Source: Pseudoscleropodium purum
Taxonomy: Eukaryota; Streptophyta; Bryopsida; Hypnales; Brachytheciaceae
Direction: 5' to 3'
Assembly (NCBI GenBank): GCA_963969395.1
Contig: OZ017797.1
Location: 31,496,001 to 31,560,000 of the forward strand
Length of the DNA: 64,000 bases
Below the pieces are notes generated by a model. The model saw nothing but the letters and a program-made list of their open reading frames with translations, ran no database searches and had not been told where the DNA came from. Below are positions 1 to 11,937 of this stretch, one piece after another (the stretch's first letter is position 1; each line of letters begins with the position of its first letter). Made by a program: the position numbers and the translations under genes.

Positions 1-1500
1 AAAAAACCTTGTATCTATCATAGAGCCCTTAAAATTGGTCATGCATAGCCATTTGTCACATAAAATAGTTCTACATGGAAGCAATTAAGTTACTATCCAA
101 AATTCTTTAATAATAAACACATGTGTAATAATTCACCCTCAGGAATTGAAGTTGATATCCTCTTGTGGTTTCATTGTACTTGCATCAATGCTAGTGCATG
201 AGCCCACAAGTCTTGAACCTAGTTGTAGGTATTTACTTGCAACCATTTGAGTTGGTGCTTATAACATATGCACCTTTAACATAGATAATTTGTTACATGA
301 GAAGAATCTATGTAACATAAGTACTTATAATTTAAACCCCTATAATCATAGACTAAGATGTCTATAATATAGACTCCTAAGCCCATGGCCTCATATCAAA
401 CATAGATTTTGTGCTCACATGCTAGCACATATTCACCCTTGTATTCACACCCCAATTCTCTCCAAGCGCCTTCACCTTTTTCTAATACAACCATACAAGC
501 AAGTGATCATATGTAGAGTGACAATTTGAGGTCATCACAACTAAACCAAGCATAAATTTCCCAGCAAGAAAATTTCCTACCACAAAATTAATTGAAATTC
601 ATTAGTCTGAAAAAATGTGATAAAAGTTCTTGAGTACTAGGATTTCAAACACAAATTAAGGAAACTGCTTCATATCCGATTGTTTGAGCAAAGCTTGCTC
701 ATCAAACAAGATGATGATCCATTGGTAGTCTTCAGAAGAAGACAACATATGATATAATACAACTTCAATACTCAAATTGGTCAATATGACAATACCTAAA
801 TTCTATTGACTTAAGTTCCTTAGGAACTAAAGTAGAGGCTCAAGCACCCAATGGCATCCTTCTCTAGGAAGGGGATTCATTCTGAAATGCAAATCTAGGT
901 GAATCATACATGGCTTATCATGTCAGTCAACAATTAATAAGCTCTTTTTGATATGTCTACATTTATATTTGGTATATCTACATTTATGTTTTTGTACACA
1001 TTCACCTAAGCAAGCATTTTTCATGCTTAAGACTTGTTGTTGGACATGTCCACTTCTCAAGCCCAACACTTCCATACCCTGTTTTTCACAAGTGCTCCCT
1101 AAATCAAAGAGTAGAGGCCAATTGCCAAAAAGCAACGCCAGGATGTGGTTCATTATTTGGGATCTGAAGCCTGGAAATTACTATTCATGTGAGTCATTGT
1201 CAGTGTGAGATCTACTGAAATCATGTGTGGGCACTAAAGCTTAAGTTATAATAATTTTCTGAAGTTTGCCATTTTAGTTGCATCACTGTAGTAACTTACA
1301 AGTCAGCCTTGAATCTGCTGCTGGGGTTCTGAGTAACTTATGCTGCACCAGATCAAGTAGAGCAGAGCACCTGCACTGCAGCAGCATAGCCAGCCAATCT
1401 GGAAGTTTTGAAAATGTAGCTGAGTTTGTTGTTTTTGCATTGGACTGAGGCTCTTACAAGGGAGCTGCACTGGAAAAATACAAGGTAGATCAGCCTATTA
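1..1500. other. AT-rich intergenic DNA, no gene seen
   Basis: No exon with consistent codon use and splice borders was found on either strand; only short chance open frames occur. The stretch around 180-430 resembles 34260-34480: both carry a 'ggtgcttataa' or 'ggtgcttacaa' motif followed by 'tataatcat' and 'taatatagac' motifs. It may be a decayed dispersed repeat. Confidence 0.6.
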
Positions 1501-1530
1501 CCACCCAGATTTTGTCTATGTACCTTGGAA

Positions 1531-2075
1531 AAGCTAATTGTCAACTCAATAATTGTTTAGAGATTGAAAAGTTTAGGAGATAGGCATTTGCAAGTAGAAT
1601 GAAGATAAGAAATGAATTTTTTTGTGATTTTCCAAAGTTTGTTGGGACTGAATTGGTAAAGGGTGAGTAGACTCATGCTAAACTATGAGCTACCATGTCC
1701 CCTCTTGGAGAAGCTAATTGTCAACTCAGATTTTTTTTTTTTTAAATTGAAAAGTTTGAGAGAAAGCCGTTTGCAAGTAGATAAAGACATTGCAACAAGA
1801 AATGAATTTTCTGTGATTTTTCAAAGTTTTTTGGGGCTAAATTGGTAAAGCATGGGTATAAACCACATTTTGGTGTGTCACCTCTTGAAGAAGCTAATTG
1901 TCAACTCACATATTTTCCAGAGACTGAAAAGTTTGAGAGAAAGCCATTTGCAAGTAGAATGAAGACATTCTGACAAGAAAAATGAATTTTCTGTGATTTT
2001 TCAAAGTTGTGACTGAATTGGTAAAGCATGGGTAGACCCATGCTAAACCACATGCCAACGTGTCCCCTCTGCAAG
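1531..2075. repeat. 180-bp tandem repeat, three copies
   Basis: The anchor 'aagctaattgtcaactca' recurs at 1531, 1711 and 1891, exactly 180 bp apart. Each copy continues with 'gaaaagttt', 'tttgcaagtag', 'aatgaatttt' and 'ttggtaaag' blocks in the same order. Copies differ by substitutions and small indels, including a poly-T run in copy 2, so the array is not recent. No long open frame runs through it. Confidence 0.85.
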
Positions 2076-4122
2076 TGCATAGTCATGATGCTAAAAGGTT
2101 GCTAAGATTGTGATAATGAGTGGGTGACTGACACAAATGGGAGTGTCCAGTAGATGTCAAAATTGGGTGATTGACAGCATTGGGTTTATTCTACCCTCAT
2201 GTCAAAGTGTAATGAGATTGAATTCTGAGCTGTTGCAAGTGAATTCCAAGAATGGATATACTTACCAGCATTTTGATGGAGTGTTTTTTGTTTGCATTGA
2301 GCTCAGATGTTGCCCTCCAGTGCATGTTGGCAACATGTTCTGCACTTCTCTGCTTAAGCAAAATCAACTGCGACCAGGAAAGTCAATATTCAATAAGAAT
2401 CAGCAATTTTTATATCATAAAATGCACAAGTCAGTCCTTTTTGACAGCAAATACTAAGTTACTCCATGTCTGACAGTTTAGAAGATTTTAGTTTTGCACA
2501 TCAGAGTATTTTATCTTTGAAGCTGGTTTTTTCAGTTTCAGTTTTCTGAAGGGATGGTGACAACAATTTGGTTCAGGCTACCAATTTTGACTATTTTTTG
2601 CATAATGTTTTTTTATTTGATAGCTACAATACAGTTTCTGGTGATTTGCAACAAACTTTTAACAAAATTCATATGACACTTGACTTCATAATTGCATTTC
2701 TGATCTTCAATTTCATAAATGGACTTGTAGCCAAACTAACCTTCTTCATGCAGCTGTTGGCACCTTCCACTTGACATCAGGTCAAGCTTGTGCGCAGAAA
2801 ATGTAGATTCCTTTTGGAAAAGTGATTCAACTCCTCAAGAACGTTATAGAAATATTATGACCAGAAATCCAATTTTAAAATTGTACACAATACACAGTGT
2901 TACATTACTAAAACCAAGGCAAGTCGATAAGAACATGGTTCCATTTTCAGACACACTGACTTCCCACTGACCTCTACAGTACTTAAAAAATCTCACGTAG
3001 ATTGGGAGTCAACTGTCGCTGTTAAAATTGTGCTGCAAAACTGGGGCACCTCACACCCAAAAAATAAAGTTAAATGTTAGGTTCTTCCCAAGCGCACAGT
3101 TCCATGCAATCTCTTCATTTCTATCACTGAACTTTCAACTCGAGTCTCTACTAAACAAAAATTAGTATATAAGAATACCGTCAGACCAGAGACGAACAGC
3201 GGCCTTCTCATCTCTAAGAGCTTCGGTGAGAGTTCAAAACTAATATATGACCTGAAAGTGGACATGGTATCAACTGACCACAAATAGTTGTTCACATTCT
3301 AGTGAAAGTTGGTTCGCTGTGGGAGCGAGAAGCTTGACACTACCAAACTTAGCGTGTACAGATTGAAACCTGGGGTTTACTAAAACAGCTTTCGGTAAAT
3401 TATACTGATTACTGAGCTCATCAATCCCTAGCAGACCAAGTTATCAAAAATAATCTCTGGTTAGGACCTACCGAGCTGTGGGCGGCGAGTTGAGCTATTT
3501 GACTTCTTTGATTGCTTAACCAACCATGCCACAACGGCAAAAGTTTTGCATTTCGATTATGTTAGGTGGATCCACACTCACACTCACTAAGTTGATACCG
3601 GTTGGTAGTAGAAGAGATTTCTCTCAGATTTCTCACTGCCAGACCAACGAAATTTCTACCTCACCTTAACCAATTAAAACATGCCACGATGGCGAAACTC
3701 TCCAGCATTGACATTATGAACTCAAACTCTAAATTCTGCTGTACTCAGTGCGAATCATTCAAGGACCTGAATTTACTGGTTCATAGCGCCGTTCATGACC
3801 ACCGAAGGGTAAGCAAGTGAGCACTTTCAATAATGAGAAGCAGACGTATAAGATAACTGAGATCAGCAAAATCAGCAATACCACCAGCAAGGACCGTCTC
3901 ACAATCCTCCCCCAAATGCTTGATCTCTCAACTGCACCAAAACACATGGGCACCTTAAGAATGCATATTTGTTCAACAAATACAAGGACTGAAAACGGAA
4001 ACACTTTGTGGAGGATAAGGCACTCCATTGAATGGCTTGACCAACGTAACGCAATTGTGTACGAGGGTGCAAGCCCAAATTTTAGTTGTTTTACGTTGGT
4101 GACTGGGGCCACAAGGAGTGGC
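2076..4122. other. Spacer downstream of the hypothetical gene
   Basis: No convincing exon was found. From about 3600 upward the base composition is more balanced and may include the 3' untranslated region of the minus-strand gene that stops at 4123. A plus-strand frame at 3817-4191 and a minus-strand frame at 3759-4112 overlap this area, but neither shows splice logic or a recognisable family. Confidence 0.4.
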
Positions 4123-5476
4123 TCATCCTATGAGAATATTGCACCAGTTGACAGTCAAGGCTTGGCGTACAGCAGTTATATTTGCATGTGATGGCTTCCA
4201 ATCTAGCATACGCTGAAGCTTACGTTCTTTCACTCCTGGTAAGTCACTCAAAATCCGCTGGTGCAATTTCTGGAGCTCTTTACATTTAAATGACCACTCC
4301 AAATCAAATATGCACCCATCTCCACTTAATAAGATAACTTACCAGTAGAGGAAGGGGATGTGATACTTACCTCGATGGAGAGAGAGAGATAGTAGCTGTT
4401 ACTGGAAAGGCCAGGGGCTGATATCTTTATCACTAAGTCCACTGTTTCTCCATTGGCACCGATGGGTATCGGTTGGCTCTCTTGCCCACTGATACGTTTC
4501 GAGGAATTGAGCCTGTGCTTGTATTTCTGCAAATAGCAGAACATTTCTAAATAATAATCATCGACAATTTCAAAGGAGTGATCACAATGTTGCTCTCGAT
4601 CAAGCTGCATTCTTCGCTGATACAATACAAATCACCAGAACCTTCAACACAAAAACACTATTTTGAAACCTGACACTGCGCAATCAAATGTAAGCTCCAA
4701 GAGCAAGATGGTTTCAACATAAAAAATGCACGACATACCCGAATATATGAAGGCACAGAAACTGCGACACGAACTTCGGAAACCGATTCACCCACGGTTG
4801 TCTTGTACAGGTGCACATCCCGGTCGAAACAAGGAATCCGTTCACAACATCAAAAGTATTCAAACTGATAGGAGGGAGCGGCGGGGGTGAAGGAGGTGGT
4901 GGCGATGGCGGAGGCGGGGAATGGTGATGGTGATGATGGTGAAAAATGCTTGCACTCTCAATGACAGGAGAGAACGAAACCTGCGAGGATGTTTGTGCCT
5001 CTAGCTCTGCCCACTTCACATGATTTCCACCATCGTCAACCCTTACAAAAACCCCATCCAGCTGCCGGGAAGCCAATGGCAGAACCAGAACAGCACAAAG
5101 AAACACCAACCAAACCGCCTTGGCAACTCACGTAATTCTGACTGATTCTAAGGCACTCTTCAGACTCGCTTGCAAGCACAGAATCGATCAAATCTTCGGT
5201 TGTTTCCCCTAATCCTTTCACTCTGTTGACGACGCCTACGCTGTTCCAATTCCTGCCTTATGACTTCGCTCTATTATCGAATCCATCCTCTTCATTAGTC
5301 TCGCTGATTCGAAACTTCAAAAATCATGTCCCTAGAATAGCAACGGGAGCCAGTAAAAACAATATGCTCAATAATGCGAGGTGTACACAACAAAGTGAAC
5401 AAACCTCGAAAGAGCCTACCTGCAAAACTATAAACACGGCGTAGTACAAGACTATAACTAAGAATCTTTGATACAT
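4123..5476 (-). CDS. Hypothetical protein, multi-exon, unrecognised
   Basis: Five exons join in phase: 5252-5132, 5061-4981, 4801-4739, 4526-4371 and 4296-4123, with the stop at 4125-4123. Introns have GTGAGT, GTTTCG, GTATGT and GTAAGT donors and AG acceptors; the last is only 74 bp. A likely first exon begins at ATG 5476 with a hydrophobic start (MYQRFLVIVLYYAVFIVLQ), perhaps a signal anchor, but its donor is uncertain. The middle is rich in beta-prone residues. The end (…IEWSFKCKELQKLHQRIL then SDLPGVKERKL) loosely recalls the 'W..RRY.EF..LH..L...FP' core of PX domains; this is a weak resemblance, not an assignment. The gene lies behind the P450 on the same strand. The His/Pro-rich frame at 4850-4945 is treated here as intron because the downstream frame does not connect to it. 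Existence moderately sure; function unknown. Confidence 0.42.
4873..4945. repeat. GGN/GAT trinucleotide-rich low-complexity tract
   Basis: A run of ggt, ggc, gga and gat triplets. On the minus strand it would read as a His run followed by SPPPP-type repeats. It sits in a probable intron of the hypothetical gene, because the reading frame after it does not join the next coding stretch. Confidence 0.6.
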
Positions 5477-6198
5477 CCCTTCCAAAAATACCAGCCCACT
5501 GAAACGGGTTTCATCTTGCAGAGAAGAAGTTTGAAAAAGTTCACTATCAAAGGATTCCTCAATTATATTTTAGGGCTATGACAAGTGGGGTTGCTGGAGA
5601 GCTGCCATCTATATGGGGACGTGTTTCGTACCTCACAGAACAGTGGAGAGTGTCGGCTCCCTATCAACGTGCAGTGTTTAGGTCATCTGCGCTCGGGGAT
5701 CGAATCTAGAAGTACTCATGCAGAAAATGAAAAGAGGAGCTCTTCTGAATCCTGATTGATCATTTCAATCCCAAAGTACTCGCATAAATCAGTTAAAGAA
5801 CATTTTAATCGTTAGAAGAGAAACGATCGGGTCTAGAGTCTTGCCAAGACTCTAGACAGTGTGAATCATTCACAATTGCTGAACCAAATGTTACAAAAAT
5901 TCATATAATGCCACAGCTGGTAATCAGACGCGGAATACGTTGTCAAACACAATTAAAACAAAAAATACATAACCATGTATTCAGAACTGAAATTCCAACT
6001 GTGATAGCTAGAGAACGCTAATACTCGCCTGTGAGCTACCTACTCTTCAGCTAAATATTCACAAAAAGGGTGCAGGGCGGTCCTTTGTGAGGTATCTTTA
6101 CTGGTATGTACAATTCCGATTCCCTCTTCACGAGACATATACCTGATGATATTAGCTGCATCCAAGTGCTTGGGGCGATCATCCACTGATTGAACTGA
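5477..6198. other. Spacer between hypothetical gene and P450
   Basis: No exon seen. It must contain the 3' untranslated region of the minus-strand P450, whose stop is at 6201-6199, and the promoter or leader of the hypothetical gene. A short palindromic stretch, 'gtctagagtcttgccaagac' followed by 'tctagac', near 5830-5855 could fold into a hairpin. Confidence 0.4.
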
Positions 6199-9101
6199 TT
6201 ACTGTCTAGGGGACATAGTGACTTGTACACCATTCTTCATTGGCATGACTAAGGTGATGGAGTAGGTTAATTCTTGTCCAGGAACCAACTTGAAGGTGAA
6301 GAAATGAAGAAGAAGTGCTACGGTTACTTTTAACTGCAAGAAAGCAGAATCTCGGCCCAAGCAGATACGAGGCCCCGCCTGCAACAACATTCAGCTATTT
6401 ATGAGATCCACAGTATAACAACTAAATCTGAACAATAAATCCTCTAATGTTCCACCAGATTCGAATTTCCTATGTGTAATTAAGCCCAGCTCCTTACAGG
6501 ACATTCCCGGCCACCTCTCCAATTATCCAACGTAAGTTGCAATATTCTGGTCAGTGTTCTTCTATCTTCATTTGTCAAGCAATTAGTTTGCTCGAATATG
6601 CATGTATTCAAGTTATGAATATCATTGACGATGATCACAACTCAGAGGAATTTATTTATATCCAGTACCTGAAAGACACTGAATTTAAATGGCGATTCAT
6701 TGTGGAAAACTCCATCCCTCAGCCACCTCTCAGGTTTAATTTTGAGTGCATCGGAGCCCCAAAGAAAAGGCATTCTTCCCATACTGTATGGGACATATTG
6801 CACTATTTCTCCCTTCTTCACATGTGTTCCGTCAGGGAGTATATCGTCGACGAACGCGGTCTTGCCATCCTGTTCACAAGAATTGACGACTTAACGTGCA
6901 TGAGTTCAAGATGCTAGAATGCAGCTCTAATTTGAACTTAACAAAGGTCTGAAGCTACAAAGGTCGGCATCGGGGAAGGTTTATCGAGCATTCATGTGAA
7001 TCGGAAAATAAAGTAAGTACCTTGCAATAGAAAACAACCCAGCCAGTTAATTAGACTAAATAACGAAGATCTATGCTTGTAAAAATTGAGCATACCCTGG
7101 GCACCGGTGGATGTAGTCGAAGACTTTCAGAAAGAGCAGCATGGAGGTAGTGCATACGGCCCAAGTTTTCATGCGTCAAATGCTCCGCCATGGACTCAAA
7201 AGCAGTGTGTTTACCAACCACTTCGATCCCTTCCTTATAGATCTTATCAGCAATCTCCGGGTTGCAGCAGATTTCATACATAAACCACGCAAGAGTGGCG
7301 GCGGTGGTGTCTCTCCCAGCCAGCAAAAAATCAATAGTAACGTCTCGCAATTCCTTGTCGCTGTAGCTGTCCTCAGCCCCATGCGCATGTGCCATGAACT
7401 TGGAAAGAAGATCCTCCCTCTCCTGAGAATCCAATCCAGAAAACGAAATCTACCGTAGTTACAAATTCGCATATTTAAATGTGATTTTCATACTAATATA
7501 TCTGCACTTTTCTGACGAGCTTCAAAGTACAAATCCTTCGGTAAGAGATTCAGCACCAGAAATGGTTTAATATGAAAACTTACAAATTCTTTGCCTTCGT
7601 TATGCGCTTGTGCAATCTCCTCCCGTCTTTTGATTATCACGTTCTTTGCGAACAGATTCACCTCGTCAACAGCCTTGCGGAAGCGGCGCTCTACTCCTAT
7701 GTCCAGCGCTCTTTGTAATAGAAATAGAGGAGAAACAATTCGCTGAGCCAGCAGCCTTTGCGCTGTATCAAAAGCCTTGGCGAACGGTACCTCGGGCAGA
7801 TCTGGCGAAATTCCACCTAATTCGACTCCGAACGCAACCTTGCAGATGCTGTCCAAAGTCATACGGTGAGCCAAGCTCTGTATAACATAGATCAATGGAC
7901 ACTTATCAGATTTGTGAGACATTCATATCGAACGTTTAGAAAGCAGCAGCAACCAACATCGATTGCATCGTGAAGTATCCGTTGCTTAAAATATTGGAGA
8001 TACAATGCTCGCGGCATATGTATAGCCCCTTCCACATGGTCATGGAACCTGCGATTTTTCTGACCCTGCCCCATAATTCGGGTGGACAGATTTTCAACTG
8101 AATTTATGAAGACATTGGAATCTGAATTAATTTAGCGCACCTGAAATTCGACAGGCTTGTCCGCAGCCATGGCTTGTTTTAAGACGTTCGCAAGCTTAAC
8201 GGCATCTTCTCGAAACACGCTGTTGCTGTGCTCTCGGAGCTTGCGTGTTGAGAATTCTGTACTGGCAATTTTGCGGTGGCGACGCCAGGCATGTCCATCC
8301 ACCATAAAAATGCCCCGCCCTAGGAAATCCTCGAGTCTGGATTTATTTGCGCCGCCCTATAGGTTCACATCGTCAAGGTAAAGTCAATACGTTGTAAAAT
8401 ATCCAGATCCTGAGTACCATTGCTCTCAACTACGGATTTAAGGCTCAGATTTTGTAAACTCTAGGTCCCGCTTGCCTCCCCATTCTCTACCAACTCATGA
8501 AATCTACATTCCAAACCCTCATCATCCTCTGATCCATCAATCACTTCCACAAGGAATATCAAATCAATTGCTAATCGGAGTACATAAATTCTCGCAATGT
8601 GTATAGATGCATGAGATATACAGTAGAATAAGATAAGCTCGGACATTGACCAGCAACTCAACCTTCCGGATTTTGGAAGTAAATAGCTAGTACGCTCTAG
8701 TCTCTAACAATTCTGCAGGCCTTCTGAAGTCTTACCTTTCCATACTTCTGAATATTCGTTAAAATGTACTCCACATTCACTGGATCGACAGTCGCAATAA
8801 TAGTTTGGCTGAGCGGGTACGGTAGCTTCAATCTCCACGTCTTAACAGCATCACTAAAGTAATCAAGGTACCAATCGTTCAACCTGTGAAAGTTCCGCCG
8901 CATCTCCATCATAGTTCCAACCACGGGCCAAATCACAGGCCCTGACCTCTGTCCTCTTTGCAGCACTCCATACATCCACAGCGACGTTGAAAAAGTAATC
9001 ACAGCTCCAACAGCAGCCGTGATCCATACATTCTCACCAACAACATCCTTCACTACAGCAAAAGCTGCAGCACTACGATTTTCAAATCCAATAGCCTCCA
9101 T
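6199..9101 (-). CDS. Cytochrome P450, CYP704B-like (CYP86 clan)
   Basis: Six exons, all introns in phase 0: 9101-8736, 8356-8141, 7877-7584, 7422-7096, 6869-6669 and 6378-6199; 527 aa, normal for the family. Seen: an N-terminal membrane anchor at about residues 25-47, the proline-rich hinge GPVIWPVVG, an I-helix AGRDTT (327-332), K-helix ESLR (391-394), PERW, and the heme loop FQAGPRICLG (467-476) with Cys474 as the heme ligand. The blocks LDSICKVAFGVE, YVPYSMGRM and LKIKPERWLRDGVF match the CYP704B pattern I know from Arabidopsis CYP704B1. That enzyme omega-hydroxylates long-chain fatty acids in the ER for sporopollenin; moss relatives are thought to serve spore wall or cuticle. All key residues are intact. 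An in-frame TTG lies upstream of 9101, but the ATG at 9101 gives the usual anchor. The minus-strand frame near 7900-8070 is intron 2. Subfamily B is inferred from local motifs. Confidence 0.9.
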
Positions 9102-10830
9102 ATCTTCAATCTTATCCACCAAAACGCTCAGTACTACTCTAAAGTTTAAGAAACAGACGGAGTGAACTCTATACTATTCAACTGAACAAAATTACCGAAA
9201 CAAGTACGTTTTCACAACAAGTACGTTTCCGAAATAGTAACTACTGCTCAAATTGAGCGCAGCTTCAAGAGCTTTCAAACACCGTGCTTCTTTACAACCT
9301 TTCAGAAAGAAAATGACAAGACCTGCACTAGAGTGAGATCTTCCTCACTCTATTCAGCTCATGCACAATAGATCCACTCTCTGCCACCAAATCGTAACGA
9401 CTAACGAGCCTGTCAAACACGCTCAATTTGCCTCTGGAGTCCAAGAAATCCGAAGAATTCTTTTCTTCTGAACCAATTAATTTAATCACCAAGAAAAAAG
9501 CACGAACATTTCCAAAACAACACGTGAATTTCCTAAAGTAACAGCAGTAACGTTTCGGGAAACAATTACAGCAGCTCAAACTGCAACTTCAACAGGTACT
9601 TCCTCTCCCGCTTCGTCTATAGTCATTCAGAAAACATGCGAAAAGAAAGGGAATGTGTAGTAGAGTGAGCTCAGTCTCTCTGAAGTAAACGCATTGTGCG
9701 AAAGGAGACCGTGCCGATCCAAGTTGCTGGTAAAGAAGGACGAGAGTAGGAATGCGAATGCGGTGCGAGCTGAGTGTTTTGCGCCGCGCGGCATCGCTCG
9801 AAGAGACAGGGCAGGTGGAGGCAGGTGGAGGCAGGTGGAGGCAGGTGGATTGTCAGTAATTCGGATGAATGTTCTTACATATAATTCATCCCTGGATGTA
9901 GAGGACTTGGATATTGGGAAGAAGGGCACACATGGATAAATGGTGGTTGGACAAATTTTGTCCTAGTATCTTTGTGTGTTTATGCACTAATTTACTGAAG
10001 TCATACTATTTGCAAAATAATTAAAGTAGTGTATATATTGAACCATTGTTCTCTTTTTATCAATTTTTTATATTATGACATTAATTTTGTATATGACACT
10101 AATTTTGCATTGTCACTACAATTATTTTTTTCTTAAGCTAGCCAAGCCTTTGAAATATGGTTTCAATATTGTGTCAAGAGTTGAATAGTGCTTGCTCCCA
10201 ATGTTTGGTAATAAGAATATGGCATTGTTTATGGAATTCAAATTACTACTCTCAAGGTTAGAATCAATTAGCAAGGTGTAGGAATGCACAACATACCACT
10301 AATTAAAGAGGAAATTTACTATGGGTCCAATGACATCAAATACCATTTTGGTCTAAATAGCTATATGAAAACTCCAAGCTAAGTCAAATTGGAAGGAGTA
10401 TAATTTGGAACAACAATACAAAGTATATTTGCCAAAGACACTTTTTAGAACTATAATCTTCTTTAGATGACGACACTTCTATGGGCTTTGAATTGGACTT
10501 ATCGTGCCTAATGTGCTCAATTTGGTTGAGGAAGCCTTCCCACTCTAGAATTATGAAAAAACTCTTCCAATAATAAGCATGTGTAGGAAACATTGCAGAT
10601 ACTAACAATGGAGCATGCATATGTGAACCCATACTCAAAGTAAGATTCATATAATCAAATGATAAAGTTCACAAGTGAAAGAAATGCAATTTTGGAAAAC
10701 TTGAAGGCTTGATGTGCTAACTTGAATCTTGAAAAGACAACCTTTTTTAATGACCAAATTCATGAAATTGCAGTAAATGATATTTCTGTAAAAAGATGTA
10801 AGCCAAAATGTGCAAAAAATTCGAAAAAGG
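9102..10830. other. P450 upstream region and AT-rich spacer
   Basis: 9102-9950 is moderately GC-rich and should hold the promoter and leader of the minus-strand P450. I see no certain TATA box. Two 'caagtacgttt' motifs lie near 9200-9230. 9950-10830 is AT-rich with no gene seen. Confidence 0.4.
9811..9850. repeat. 10-bp perfect minisatellite, four units
   Basis: The unit gcaggtggag occurs four times in a row (last base of the fourth unit changed to t). It lies about 710 bp upstream of the P450 start codon. On the P450 strand the unit reads CTCCACCTGC, which contains an E-box-like CACCTG core four times. Confidence 0.85.
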
Positions 10831-11310
10831 ATTGAGGCGTTAAGGGGTTAGTCCTCTGAAAGCTGCACCTCCGGCATGTCTTGTACTACTAAAGATTGAG
10901 TTAGAGAGGCGGTTGGGATTCACACCTCTGGAGCTTGCAATAGAGTGGTTGAGGGCCTGAGTCAAGGGGGGTAGACTACTCATTCCAAGTCAGTCCACGG
11001 ACCTTTTCTATCCCTCAAGTCAACTTCCAAGCTGCACAGATCATTATTGTTGAGGTTTTGACGGAGCACCAGTTCAATGACATGCACAAAAGGAAATTGG
11101 CTGCGGGCTAAGTTAGGTCATTTGATCGTGGGTGAGGATCAACACTCACCGAAGGAAGCGAAGGAACCACTATGGAGACCAATACAATGTTTGAAGCTAT
11201 GGAAGCCGCTATAAAAGGAGAGGCAGAAGTCGAGACTCCAGAAACGTTTTGGAGTTCAAATTGAGGATTCGTGACCTCAACAGACATAAGATGCCGGGAC
11301 ATTTCCTATA
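10830..11310. other. GC-richer island with coding-like fragments, unassigned
   Basis: This stretch is clearly richer in G and C than its flanks. Short open frames with plausible codon use lie on the plus strand: one ends at the TAA near 11110 (…TEHQFNDMHKRKLAAG), another near 11150-11260 includes METNTMFEAMEAAIKGEA. A minus-strand frame covers 11108-11302. None joins into a recognised protein. It could be a decayed gene or transposon fragment. Confidence 0.3.
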
Positions 11311-11937
11311 AAATGTGTTAGCTTGGTGTTACTAGTCATGACCTAACAGCTACAGAAAGCATCGTAACTTGACAACCGTATTCAGTTCCTAACAAGCAAT
11401 TCAGTCATTGGTTCCGGGTTGGGCACACAGAAACCGAAACTGCGGATGGTCATCGTCACGAGTAGAACGTTCCATAAAGGTCCCAGTATAGCAAATGGTC
11501 TGAACACTCGTTTGTCCAACGCTTACGTCGGTGTCAACTCACCAGTGGAATAATTTGGTTTCCAATGTAAAGAGTTTGAACAGCGCCCAGATATGATTTG
11601 AGGATGTGTCCACATTTACGTGATCTCGTAGATCGAGGACTCCAGCCTGAAAAAATGTGTCATATCAATCCAAAGCTATTTGGCAGTCTGAACAAATGCA
11701 GACCCAATCTGCTAGTCAACAAATCAGTGCCCTAAACAGCCCTAAGAACCATCTTTCTAACTTCCCAGAACATCCAAACCCCCAGTCCGAACAGTACTCT
11801 TCACTTCTTTAACGCCCGGACACTTAAAGATCCAACGAAGGCTAGTCTGCAATAATCATAAACTTTACTGCCTGCAGTAGACGACATACTAGTTGACGAA
11901 TTTACTCTGATGATGGTTTAGCCAGCCCTGCCATTTT

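Noticed and set aside
4714..5109. Secreted His/Pro-rich protein on the minus strand
   Set aside because: The frame begins at a non-ATG codon inside a likely intron, and the coding-like sequence after the proline run is in a different frame with no acceptor between them. The tract is better explained as low-complexity intron.
7892..8074. Extra P450 exon (…GQGQKNRRFHDHV…)
   Set aside because: Exon 2 ends in VEFQ and exon 3 starts SLAHRMTLDSICKV, which is the continuous family pattern. The frame between is intron 2.
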